Positions 22,551 through 33,640 of a stretch of 64,000 nt of DNA are shown here, piece after piece; positions within the stretch are counted from its first letter, which is position 1, and each line of letters begins with the position of its first letter. Origin of the DNA: Heliocidaris erythrogramma. Taxonomy: Eukaryota; Echinodermata; Echinoidea; Camarodonta; Echinometridae. Location: contig CM046866.1 of the NCBI GenBank assembly GCA_025617745.1, positions 12,345,725 through 12,409,724 of the forward strand, given 5' to 3'. The notes under the pieces are model-generated. The model ran no database searches. It had not been told where the DNA came from and saw only the letters and a list, made by a program, of their open reading frames with translations. The translations under genes and the position numbers were made by a program.

Positions 22551-22778
22551 GAGAAAAAATACAAATTTGTGCCAATCATTTGCACCATTTTACAACAAAT
22601 GGCTTTTACTCACTCAAGCGTAAAACATCGTCAGATATTTGGGAGTCATTTGATATGAAAGACCCATGGGAATGGTCAAATAGTGTAGTCAAATCTCACT
22701 AGATTCTAGTCATATTTAGTACTGAGAAGTTTCAAAGGGTTCACGGGTCTGACTGCCCACGACATCGACAGTCCAACG

Positions 22779-22992
22779 AGGCGCGATGGCTCAGTGTTAG
22801 AGCAGTGGTCTAGTAACTGGAGGACCCGGGTTCGAAACCAAGTGGATGCGCTAGTGCCCTTTGGTATAAGGCATTAATCCTCATTACCAAGTCCCTCGGA
22901 GAGGACATTATAGCCGTTGGTCCCCTGGTTGCTTACTTACAAGCATACACATGCTTTCTTAGCAGTCAGGTAAAATAAACCATAAATATCAA
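22779..22992 (+). mobile_element. tRNA-derived SINE, copy 1
   Basis: The head has a Pol III A box (TGGCTCAGTGTTAG) and a B box (GGGTTCGAAACC). The body follows with GGATGCGCTAGTGCCCTTTGG, AAGGCATTAATCCTCATTACC, AAGTCCCTCGG and a 3' segment GGTTGCTTACTTACAAGCATACACATGCTTTCTTAGCAGTCAGGTAAAATAAA. The same order of blocks recurs at 52.8 kb and, in part, at 31.9 kb. Multi-copy occurrence with internal Pol III promoter boxes identifies a SINE. No clear target duplication was seen. Confidence 0.85.
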
Positions 22993-23579
22993 GAGACCGA
23001 CATGTCGGTCTCATAGGCTTTCTTGTAACTTTTTTTAAGGGTTTCAATAAACCAACGTTGTTGACCTTGTATTCTGTCGGTTTCATGGGTTTTCTGATTA
23101 CTGAGATATAAGGTATGCGCGGTAAAGGGGTATTCGATACTATGAGAAGAATATATGAGGAATTCACCGGCTAAAATCTTTCTGCCTGATTGATTAACTC
23201 AAAAACTATATTTGTCTTGAATATAGGTCCCATTTAAACAGAACCCACCATCGTGAAGCGTATATATAGGGTTCTTGTTCGTGTCTTTGAGTGATAATCT
23301 ATTTCTTGAACCAAATAAGGTCTTGGTAAATGGCGATGCCCTATATAGCTAATATCTCTTATCAATCTCTTATTAGATGAACGACACGATGTTATTCTTC
23401 AATACTGATATATACCTCTTAAACTTGTGTTGCGTTTAGGTTCGGGACCTAGTGTACATCATAATTATGAAGGTCCTTAGTGAAATACCCAAAGGAGGAT
23501 CACTGGAGCGTTATTTCAGAAAGCAAAGGAGTGATAAGTGAAGGTTGTAAAATGAATAAAATAGACCGATGATGAAAAA

Positions 23580-23871
23580 GAATAATAAACTACTTACGCA
23601 CACGAAGGGTTTAACTGTGCATATTCTTTTAGAAATAAAAACTGGCTCAGGTGTTTCTATTTATCAAGTCATGAAATATAAATATGCTTCATTATATATT
23701 AAAATTAGAAGAAACAGTGAGGGATAACAGAATAATAAACTACTTACGCACACGAAGGGTTTACTGTGCATATTCTTTTAGAAATAAAAACTGGCTCAGG
23801 TGATTCTATTTATCAAGTCATGAAATATAAATATGCATTATAATATATTAAAATTAGAAGAAACAGTGAGG
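23580..23871 (+). repeat. two-copy tandem duplication, period 150 bp
   Basis: AATAATAAACTACTTACGCA at 23581 recurs at 23731, and the copies stay nearly identical through AAATAAAAACTGGCTCAGG to AGAAGAAACAGTGAGG. They differ by a few substitutions and single-base indels, so the duplication is recent. No ORF spans it. Confidence 0.92.
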
Positions 23872-25032
23872 ATGACCTGGACTACTTCAACACATTTGAA
23901 CATGTTCTGATTAATTTGGCTGTAAGCATTATTATATTTTATTACGTTTCTGGGCTACTGTGGGGGAAGTTTGGTATCAATTTATTAATAGATACCTAGG
24001 GGCGATATTGACCAGTACCGACAAGAGGTGACAAATAAGTGATCCTTGAGTCGCCAGTGATGTGTTAAAATTAGCAGTAGAGACGTGGGCGTAAAAAATG
24101 TATGTTAACAGAGCAGAGATTTTGATGTTCCTTTTGTATCAGCCTACGTGAATTTGTAAGGGAGCGTTCATGGGGGCGTCCTAAACGTCTTACATACGCC
24201 TTTTGTTGTGGCGGTGGGGTTTTTTGTTATTTGGAAACATAAAAAGATATTTTTTCACAAAGATTTTTTTTGGTTGATTTTTTTTTCTTTGTTTTTTTGC
24301 CAAAAAAGTGATAACACAAGGCTGAAGAGAGAAAACAACGACAAAATACATAAAATCATCTGATTGAAGATTCATGGTAAAGATTCATATCCTCAGGTTC
24401 GTCACCCATCTCTTCTCGAGATTTTCTTAGTTTGACTGCTTCCGTGAAATTTGGGGTAATCCATTTCAGAGGGTAGTAGGAGGGGTTGATACCTTCAACC
24501 TGATACACTCTCTAATCCATCACGGGCCAAGGAGGTGCAAGCAAGAAATAAATAAATATTTCATATTTGGATATAAAGTAGCTGATCAGTATAACGGCGT
24601 CAGATATTGGATAAGACAAGGAAGCAAGGTTGTGGGGACGGAAATTAAAGACAAGAGGGAAGCGAGAGAGAGAGACAGAAGGAAGACTGACGCTTCACGC
24701 TGGAGGCGCGTAGCTCTTATATCATTTATCAGCACAGCGCATGCATGCACATACTGTAAAGGTTTTCCAGGCGCCCCTCTTTTTTAGGCAACTTGTACGT
24801 ATAAGCTTGGCGTAAAATTCTATATCCATCACTGCATTGCATTCCGAGTGTAAGGCTTTTGCAAGTTGCCTGTATCGAAAAGATAAACTTGACATTACCG
24901 ATTTCCACAATCATCATAGTGACACTCAATTGTATGGACAGCAAGTTTTCGCCTTAATGCTGTCCGTATAAGCCGTCGTATGATACAGATATCACACACG
25001 ATATGGACATAGGAATATGCTTATAATAATAT
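23872..25032. other. unique noncoding DNA, no gene seen
   Basis: No coding signal. A T-rich patch near 24245-24300 is the only notable composition feature. Confidence 0.45.
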
Positions 25033-25230
25033 GGTGCCCCGGTGACGATTGCTCCGGTCGTTATTTCGTCAAAGAAGATATAAAGTATAAGCTTTGGGGT
25101 TGCACTTGGGTTTAAGGTTAAGTTTAGGGTTAAGGTTAGGGTTAGGTAAAATGTTAAGTCAAGGGTTCAAGAATTCGGTTAGTGTACTACGAAATTGATG
25201 CGGAGCAATTTGCGCCGGAGCATATGTCGT
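25033..25230 (+). mobile_element. short inverted-repeat element with TTAGGG-like core, copy 1
   Basis: The left end GGTGACGATTGCTCCGGTCG is mirrored by GGAGCAATTTGCGCCGGAGC on the right. Between them lies a degenerate telomere-like stretch (GGTTTAAGGTTAAG, then TTTAGGGTTAAGG, then TTAGGGTTAGG at about 25110-25147). A related element with the same ends and core lies in opposite orientation at 55.4 kb. It is therefore a dispersed family, not a telomere relic. Confidence 0.7.
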
Positions 25231-26429
25231 ACAACCCTCAGAGATATCTCACACCATACGGAAAGCAAAATGGCGCCTCAATGCGCTATTCGTCAAGCCC
25301 AGCTCACACGATGCGTCATTTGCTGGCGTTAGGTCCGCGTCAGTGACTCAGTCTTTTGCGCGTCATGACAGGGTGATATCGTTTAAAGTGATTGCAAAAT
25401 AAACAGTACAAACAGCGTTTTTAATTACTGGCATATGTGTTAATAATTGCTGTCACAGGCACGACTAGCGCAGGTACTGACGCGATCGAAATGACTGCCT
25501 CTTGTGAGCAGATTTGTCAGTGCGATAGGAAACACATAGGGATATCAGACACCGAAATATGCTTTAAAATCAAACCTGATTGAGTCAGCTTATAATCTTG
25601 TCGAATGGACATCTGTTCTGTGGATACACTCACAATCTGGAGGAAGCAAAGCATTTAAATCGCCAATCGACACCATCCACAGAGTACTCTAAAGGGGTGT
25701 GGCAAAAGGGGTAGTCACGGTGGTCTGGGCCCCCTCCCCACCCTCTCTTTTTTTTTCTTCTTGCTTGTCATATATGTTTTTGTGAATATATTTTTGACAG
25801 AATCCTGAATCACTCCTACTTTGTGAAATGGCATCGACACTGACCAAGACTGATATTTTAGACAGGTGCGCGCATAACATGAAAAGGATACTCCGTGCAA
25901 AGACTTGGAGGTGGGAGAGGGCAGTCCAAGCATGATCATGCAGGAAAATAGTTGTGACTATTATGATGATGATAATGATCAAGATGATAGTGGTAATCAC
26001 TATGTTTCCGTTGTCATTAAAGAGCTTGCTTCTTTTAATTAATATCAAATCAGTGATTTTGAAGAGCATTCCAAAACAGAGGGGTGGATTGTTCATATTG
26101 TATGCCTGCAGTATACACTGGGAGCCGTAGCCGTAGCCGGAGGCACAATGGGAGCCATGACCTCTCTGTTCAATTTCATAATCCCTAGACACTCCACTGT
26201 CGCCCCCTCCCCTCCCCCTGTTCGACAAGTCTGGCTACGCCAGTGCTGGGAGCAAGATGAAAGCCAACGTATCATATCATATGAACATCGACATGGCTGC
26301 TTATCCGTCAATGATGAGCAGATGAGTGTAAGATTTCTTGCACCGAAGAAACAAAGTGGCCTTTTATTCTGCTATTAAGAATGTTATCTTTGAATCATGA
26401 ATACTGTAATTGTCATATAAGCTAACCCA
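25231..26429. other. noncoding DNA, no gene seen
   Basis: A 179-codon minus-strand ORF at 25689-26228 crosses a (GAT)n-like tract and has no domain. Near 26200 the text GTCTGGCTACGCCAGTGC resembles ends of poly-C/G repeat modules. Nothing else is supported. Confidence 0.45.
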
Positions 26430-28905
26430 GGTAACAGGCCCATGTGGGCCCCATATGGGCATCATCCGGGCCATCTGGGCCATCTGGGCAAAAGGGAACC
26501 CATATAAATCCCATATGTATCCCTTGTGGGACCCATATGGGTTAACCCATTTTGAGATCTACGTGGGCCAGCCCATATGGGAACCATATGGGAAAAGACT
26601 GGGAAAACCCATATGGGAATGACATGTAAATGCCCATATGGGTATCATATGGGAATAAGCTGGGCAAACCCATCTGGGAAACATCTGTAAATGCCCATAT
26701 GGGTACCATATGGGAATAAGCTGGGCAAACCCATCTGTGAAACATATTCAAATGCGCATATGGGAATAAGCTGGGCAAAACCATCTGGGAAACATATGTA
26801 AATGCCCATATGGATATCATGTGGGAATAAGCTGGGCAAACCCATATGGGAAAACATTTGTAAATGCCCATATGGGTATCATATGGGAATAAGCTGGGCA
26901 AACCTATCTGGGAAACATATATATTTGCCCAAATGGGTATCATATGGGAATAAGCTGGGCAAACCCATCTGGGAAACATATATATTTACCCAAATGGGTA
27001 TCATGTGGGAATAAGCTGGGCAAAACCATATGGGAAAGACATGTAAATGCCCAAATGGGTATCACATCGGAGTAAGCTGGGCAAACCCATCTGGGAAACA
27101 TATATTTTTGCCAAAATGGGTATTATATGGGAATAAGCTGGGCAAACCCATCTGGGAAACATATATATTTGCCCACATGGGTATCATATGGGAATAAGCT
27201 GGGCAAACCCACCTGGGAAACATATATATTTGCCCATATGGGTATCATATGGGAATAAAATGGGCAAACCGATATGGGAATGGCATGTAAATACCCATAT
27301 GGGTATAAAATGGGAATAAACTGGGCAAACCGATATGGGAATGACATGTAAATGCCCATATGGGTATCATATGGGAATATGCTGGGCAAACCCAAATGGG
27401 AAAGACATGTAAAAGCCCAAATGGGTATCACATCGGAGTAAGCTGGGCAAACCCATCTGGGAAACATATATTTTTGCCAAAATGGGTATTATATGGGAAT
27501 AAGCTGGGCAAACCCATCTGGGAAACATATATATTTGCCCACATGGGTATCATATGGGAATAAGCCGGGCAAACCCACCTGGGAAACATATATATTTGCC
27601 CATATGGGTATCATATGGGAATAAAATGGGCAAACCGATATGGGAATGGCATGTAAATGCCCATATGGGTATAAAATGGGAATAAACTGGGCAAACCGAT
27701 ATGGGAATGACATGTAAATGCCCATATGGGTATCATATGGGAATATGCTGGGCAAACCCAAATGGGAAAGACATGTAAATGCCCATATGGGTATCACATG
27801 GGAGTAAGCTGGGCAAACCCATCTGGGAAACATATATATTTGCCCAAATGGGTATCATATGGGAATAAAATGGGCAAACCGATATGGGAATGACATGTAA
27901 ATGCACATATGGGTACTACATGGAAAGAAACTGGGCAACCCGATATGGGAATGACATGTAAATGCCCATATGGGTATTACATGGGAATAAACTGGGCAAA
28001 CCAATATGGGAAAGACATGCAAATGTCCACATAGGAATCATACGGGAATATGCTGGGCAAACTCAAATGGGAAAGACATGTAAATGCCCATATGGGTATT
28101 ACATGGGAGTAAGCTGGGCAAACCCATCTGGGAAACATATATATTTGCCCAAATGGGTATCATATGGGAATAAGCTGGGCAAACCCACCTGGGAAACATA
28201 TATATTTGCCCAAATGGATATCATATGGGAATAAATGGGCAAACCGATATGGGAATGACATGTAAATGCACATATGGGTACTACATGGAAAGAAACTGTG
28301 CAAACCGATATGGGAATGACATGTAAATGCCCATATGGGTATTACATGGGAATAAACTGGGCAAACCGATATGGGAAAGACATGCAAATGTCCACATGGG
28401 TATAACGTGGGAATTAGCTGGGCAAACCCAAATGGGATATATATGTCAATACCCATATGGGTAATAAATGGGAGTAAGCTGGCCAAACCCTGGGAAAGAC
28501 ATATGAATGCTCACATGGATATCACATGGGAATATGCTGGGCAAACCCATCTGGGAAACATATCTAAATGCCCATATGGGTATCATGTGGGAATAAGCAG
28601 GGCAAACCCCTGGGGAAAGACATATGAATGCCCATAGGGATATCGCATAGGGAATAAGCTGGGCAACCCCATCTAGGGAAACAAAAGTCAATGCCCATAT
28701 GGGTTTCATATGGGAGTAAGCTGGGCAAGTCCATATGAGTATGATATTCCAAAGTCCAAATGGGTGTCATTTTGAAATGACCTGGGCAAACCCATATGTT
28801 AAAATATGTAACCCCAATGTGGGTATCATTATTGGAATGATCTGGGCGAACCCATGTGGGTAAGATGTGTATATCATAAACTGGGTAAACCCATATTCTT
28901 GAGGG
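26430..28905. repeat. CCCATATGGG satellite array, unit about 61 bp, with about 366-bp higher-order repeat
   Basis: About 40 tandem units follow the pattern CCCATATGGGTATCATATGGGAATAAGCTGGGCAAACCCATCTGGGAAACAT with an A/T-rich linker; the first and last units are the most diverged. A block starting ATCACATCGGAGTAAGC at 27061 recurs almost unchanged at 27427, 366 bp (six units) later. A second marker, GCACATATGGGTACTAC, at 27903 recurs at about 28268. ORFs run through both strands because the unit lacks stops in several frames and its motif is palindromic. The peptides (YPYGHLHV, GQTQMGK and similar) are translation artefacts. Confidence 0.95.
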
Positions 28906-29020
28906 GTACATACTTCTGACAAAAAAATTATCAGCATACTATTAAAGATCTACATTGTACACATTTGCAAACTGAATTCATATTTTGTTGTCATTATACT
29001 GGCCCTAACTTATCAAACGG

Positions 29021-29256
29021 TAATAGAGTACCGAAGTGTGACGTCATACCGCCCAAGTTGTCAAGGTTGCTGGTTCTAAACAATTTTGTGCTGAACAATG
29101 GCGTGGTGATCACACCGGCACCAAACACTGAATTTGCCCTGCTCCAGCCCGTTGCTTGACTGATTTCGCGGTGAACCTCAAGCACGGGCTTTGTTGTTTA
29201 GAACTAGTAACCTGGACGACGAGCGAATATGACGTCAGCACTTCGGTACTCTATTA
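29021..29256. mobile_element. 236-bp foldback element
   Basis: TAATAGAGTACCGAAGTG at the left is mirrored by CACTTCGGTACTCTATTA at the right. Complementarity continues inward through TGACGTCAT, then CAAGGTTGCTGGTTCTAAAC and its partner GTTTAGAACTAGTAACCTGG. Two opposed short ORFs inside are mirror images. No coding role. Confidence 0.85.
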
Positions 29257-29637
29257 ATCTATGCAGACCTAAAGAATGTGAGAAGTGCTTAAGAGAAAAT
29301 GAAAGCACCTCCCAACCCCCATGTGCTTTTGACCCCTAGTACAAATGGTTGAGTCCACTTTTCAAACCTGCGCCACCTTTTTAGGAAACGGCATTCCATT
29401 GCTACTACTTATGAAGGAAGCACTACACATCCGCCTCCCTACTCTTTGAAGGTAAGCTGCTTTTTATATCTTATCATTTCTTTCTAAATTCCATTTTCTC
29501 TTTGATATTGTTTATTAATTTAAAAGTACATATATAGCCTGAGATGTACCATCCAGTGACATTTCTGGTCCATGACTGTCTTTTGTGGATTATTATGAGT
29601 GAATTGATAGAGAAATGTTAATTCAGTTGAGATACCA

Positions 29638-29862
29638 GCACTATGAACACGATGAACAATTGCTTTGGTAGACAAAAGAACATCCCTTCATTACTATTAT
29701 GTAAAATAAGCAGAACAGGTGAATATGCATGTGACACCTGTTCTACATATTTTTACATAATAGCAATGAAGGGATGTTCTTTTGTCTACCAGGGCAATTG
29801 AGGAAGGTACAATGAGGTGCTGTATATTTTGTCCGCTTCTTTGTTCGCCATGTTCATAGTGC
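29638..29862. mobile_element. 225-bp foldback element
   Basis: The outer arms GCACTATGAACACGATGAAC and GTTCGCCATGTTCATAGTGC enclose near-perfect inner arms: GGTAGACAAAAGAACATCCC and its complement, continuing to CAGAACAGGTG/CACCTGTTC. The loop is only about 13 bp. MITE-like, with no ORF. Confidence 0.88.
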
Positions 29863-31820
29863 AGTTTACCTTAGCTTAATACTCCATTGTTTAAGTTGCA
29901 AGGCCCAAGAGGAAAGAGGTATGCCTGGGTCATATCGTTCACCCACCGCGTGATAGTTTACATTCCCTACTGGTCTGTTTATAACCATGGGGTTGTGTAG
30001 TAACTCCTTGGTTTAACTAGTGGTCTGGCTTTCCATGTATATGGGCTAAGAAATCAAAATCATTTCACTAGCCAAGTGTGTATCGAGCACATAATTATGC
30101 AGCTTCAATTTCAAGACAAGATGAATGTCATAGTTTATTATGTCATAATAATGTAATTGTTCGCTTCATGTGAGGAACATCTGCCATAAATGAATAATTG
30201 ATGTGTCATTACTACCATTCTCAAATATACAGATGATCTTGATATCTTTATAAAGTTGCCTTTCTTGCACTCTATTTCTCTCCCCTCCCCTTATTTCTGT
30301 ATCAGTATTGTACCTTTATTCCATACACCGTTTTATTTTCTGCTATATTTCTTGTCATTTCCCTTTGCATGGGCCAATAGGTATTATCCATATTTCTATA
30401 TGTTTTATTTTTTTCCTTTTTCTTTTTTTTTTTTTCTTTTCTTTTTTCTTTTTCCTTTTTTTTTTTTTTTTGGGGGGGGGGTGGGACCCGACTCTCTTTG
30501 ATTTTTTTTATTTTATGGAAACGGCATGATGTCTCGTATATGTGGTATATAGAGAGAGTGAGAGAGAGAAGGGGAGGGGCAGGAGAGAGAAAAAACGAGC
30601 TAACATTTAGATTTGCTTTTTAAAAAATATCTGCATTGGTAATCAAAAATTGTAGCATATTTGCAAATTTCACTACAAAAGTTTAATATTGTAAATATGC
30701 TAGTGTAATATTTTTTGTGAAATTTGTTACATGTACATATATCTCACTCTGTCGTTTCAGATCCAGCAAATAGACGAGAAAAACAACAACGGTACGAGGA
30801 AACAGCATAAGCAGTAACGTAACAACTAAAAAAAAGAAATTAACGTATATTCTAGATGGACAAAATGAAGAAGACTTCTGGCACGTGTTAAGATTATATC
30901 ATGATTATATCCAAACTGGATGAAGCTGTTAAGGTGGCACCATACCTGCAGGAAAATGTTTGCAGTATTCGGAACTGAAGAAATGTTTACTATGAATACT
31001 ATGAAGGCCGGGAAAACTCCTTTCAACATGCCCTGGTCGTGTATGCATCTCAACTATGGGGGAATGCACAATCAACTGATGAACAAAAACCGCAGCTTCA
31101 TTAGATGTTGACCAGTAATTTGGATAATTATGAGGAAGTGCCAGATGGAAACAACTATTGTTTAACCTTATCGTTTGGATAGCATGATGTGATTGTAATA
31201 ACAAATACTGCATATTAATCATCTTTAATGTATGCATGGTGAAGGAGGTCTAGAGATTACAACTGGAGGAGAAAGTCTATTGTATATATATCAATTCATT
31301 CTACTTCTGACCGCCGTTCTGTTATTTGATGAATTCGCCAACTGGGCCTTTGGGTATTAAAATATTACTTACTCAGCTCTTTGTGATAAGATACATGCAT
31401 TTCTGAAAGAACATTCTAAACTCATGGGGCTTGACACTGAACTCCACTAGCCTGCACGTTATGAAGGAACTAATGGCGAAAAATGGATAATGTGAAATTG
31501 TTTCGGGGTATCGCCTTAACCATGACACATGTAGTGGCAAGCTATAATCCGGAGTCGACCCTTCCGAACAGATGCATATTTTTTCAATAGTGAGAAGGAG
31601 CCGTGATATAAACTACCTAACCAATACAATATTCGATTATTTATTATTTTCACAATGTGTTTTTCTTTTAAGTTTGTTTTAAGTGTGTTTGCCAAGGCTG
31701 TTCTTTAGAAATTGTACTTACAGTATCTAAACACACTTCCAATACCATGTGATGTGTCACAAAATGAATTGTATGAGAAATGATTCCATCAAAATCCCAT
31801 TATCATTTTTAATGGTAGAC
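29863..31820. other. noncoding DNA with poly-T/poly-G tract
   Basis: A T-rich tract followed by nine G lies at 30410-30481, and a short (GA)n at 30551-30590. No ORF shows recognisable similarity. Confidence 0.45.
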
Positions 31821-31839
31821 TCCTAAGCTTATTTCACTT

Positions 31840-32450
31840 CAATAATGTATGTTGTTGCATATCCCCAAGCTTAAAATGAAAAATCTCCAGTTCTTTTTGT
31901 AAGATGAACATTATGGTGGTTAATTGATTGATAATTTATTTAACCTGACAGCTAAGAAAGCAAGTTAGCGTATGTTTGTAAGCAAGCAACCGGGGGAAAG
32001 AAATCTTTTAGTCCTATTCGAGGGACTTGGATTAATTCCTTACCAACTACACAGTATTAATTTCTAATAATAAAAAGGTTTACTTTGAAATATGATTACC
32101 TACTATTTAATGGGTAAAACTATGTAGAAATAAGTGAATACATGATTGCATGAATGGGATTTATGGGTACTTCATGGAAATCTAATTACTGCTATGGAGT
32201 AAATTTCATGGGCATGTACGAATAAGTGAAAATATATTTGCAGATCAATATAAAATACATGTATGTCGTTGCCTATTCCCAACTTAAAAGTAAAATTCTT
32301 GTTTGATGAAAATATCATTTATAGATGCATATTTATAATAAAAAATGTTTATATACTTTGATAATCTAATTACTACTCTGGAGTAAATTTATTGGGTATG
32401 TAGCAATAAGTGAATACATGTCAGCGTGAATGAGTTTGGTGGGGGTACTT
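31840..32450 (+). repeat. old tandem duplication, period about 410 bp, split by a SINE
   Basis: ATGTATGTTGTTGCATATCC...CAAGCTTAAAATGAAAAATC near 31846 recurs near 32260 as ATGTATGTCGTTGCCTATTC...CAACTTAAAAGTAAAATTC. A second pair, AATCTAATTACTGCTATGGAGTAAATTTC (near 32180) and AATCTAATTACTACTCTGGAGTAAATTTA (near 32362), with AATAAGTGAATACATG nearby in both, supports further local duplication. A SINE fragment lies between the first pair. Confidence 0.55.
31926..32048 (-). mobile_element. tRNA-derived SINE, copy 3, 5'-truncated
   Basis: On the minus strand it reads GGTAAGGAATTAATCCAAGTCCCTCG, then CCGGTTGCTTGCTTACAAAC, then CTTGCTTTCTTAGCTGTCAGG and TTAAATAAATTATCA. These are the body and tail blocks of the SINE copies at 22.8 and 52.8 kb. 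The tRNA-like head with the Pol III boxes is absent. Confidence 0.8.
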
Positions 32451-32784
32451 CATATATAGGCATGCTCAGAAATTTGTTGACCGCGCAAACAGGTCTGTTT
32501 TCAAGACAAAATTCCACAGGCAATACTCATTATTTGTGACATACATGTATGTACACAGGTTGCATGGCAGGTCACCGGCAACTTATATTTCAAGTACCCC
32601 CATTTTTCATTTTAATGTTGTTTTTTGTACTGGCATAGCTGTGGTGAGAGGCTGATGATGATTGCATGATCAAGTAGTCTTTGTGTCCCATGACTTTCCT
32701 TAAAACCGATTTAGGAGTTGTCCCCTTGTATCGAATGAATAGACCAAAATAGGCATATTGTAAATCTCAGTTGCTAAATTATTT

Positions 32785-33635
32785 CGGACCCATATGGGCC
32801 ATCGGGTATGGCCCATATGGGTCCCCAATGGGCCTTGTGTGCAAAATACTACGGGGCCCCATATGGGCATTCCAGGGTAGGACCCATATGGGATAGCCTA
32901 GTATTTGCCAACATATTGCCCACATTTATACCCAGATTGGCCCCAGGCTGAACCCATATTAGCCATATGGACGGCCTTTATTGGCCCCATATGGGCCTTG
33001 GGTGCAAATTCTTTTGGGGCCCATATGGGCATTCCCATGTGGAACCCATATGGTAGCCGACAGATAATACCCATATGGGATAGCCCATATTTACCCACAT
33101 ATTTCCCACATTTATACCCAGATGGGCCCCAGGCCGAACCCATATTGGCCATCTGGGATGGCCCATATGGGACCCACATGGGCCTTGGGTGCAAAATCTT
33201 ATGGGGCCCGTATGGGCATTCCCATGTGGGACCCATATGGGAACCCACAGATAATACCCATATGGGATAGCCCATATTTTACCCACATATTGCCCACATT
33301 TATACCCAGATGGGCCCCAGGCCGAACCCATATTGGCCATCTGGGATGGCCCATATGGGACCCACATGGGTCTTGGGTGCAAAATCTTATGGGGCCCATA
33401 TGGGCATACCCGTGTGCGACCCATAAGGGATAGCCCATATTTTACCCACATATTGCCCACATTTATATCCAGATGGGCCCCAGGCCGAACCCATATTGGC
33501 GATCTGGGAAGGCCCATATGGGACCCACATGGGCCTTGGGTGCAAAATCTTATGGGGCCCGTATGGGCATTCCCATGTGGGACCCATATGCAAACCCATA
33601 TGGGGCCTACATGATCCCCATATGGGCTTGCTACC
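32785..33635. repeat. second CCCATATGGG satellite array, unit about 186 bp
   Basis: The marker CCCAGATGGGCCCCAGGC starts at about 32931, 33117, 33305 and 33478, giving spacings of 186, 188 and 173 bp. Each unit contains GGCCTTGGGTGCAAAATCTT, GGGCATTCCCATGTGG and ACCCACATATTGCCCACATT blocks, each separated by CCCATATGGG-type palindromes. Open frames on both strands (up to 223 codons) give Gly-Pro-Ile-Trp/His-Met-Gly strings and are not credible proteins. Confidence 0.93.
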
Positions 33636-33640
33636 TGGGA

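Noticed and set aside
25110-25147. Interstitial telomere or chromosome fusion scar
   Set aside because: The TTAGGG-like core is bounded by inverted ends shared with a second locus at 55.4 kb, so it is part of a dispersed element.
25689-26228. 179-codon ORF (minus)
   Set aside because: It crosses a GAT-rich tract giving an Ile run and has no recognisable domain or conserved motif.
26542-26979. 145-codon ORF (minus) in the 61-bp satellite
   Set aside because: Translation of tandem units with identical words; no start context or domain supports a protein.
26430-28905. CRISPR array
   Set aside because: Units are contiguous and similar throughout, without constant repeats separated by unique spacers, and the DNA is clearly eukaryotic.
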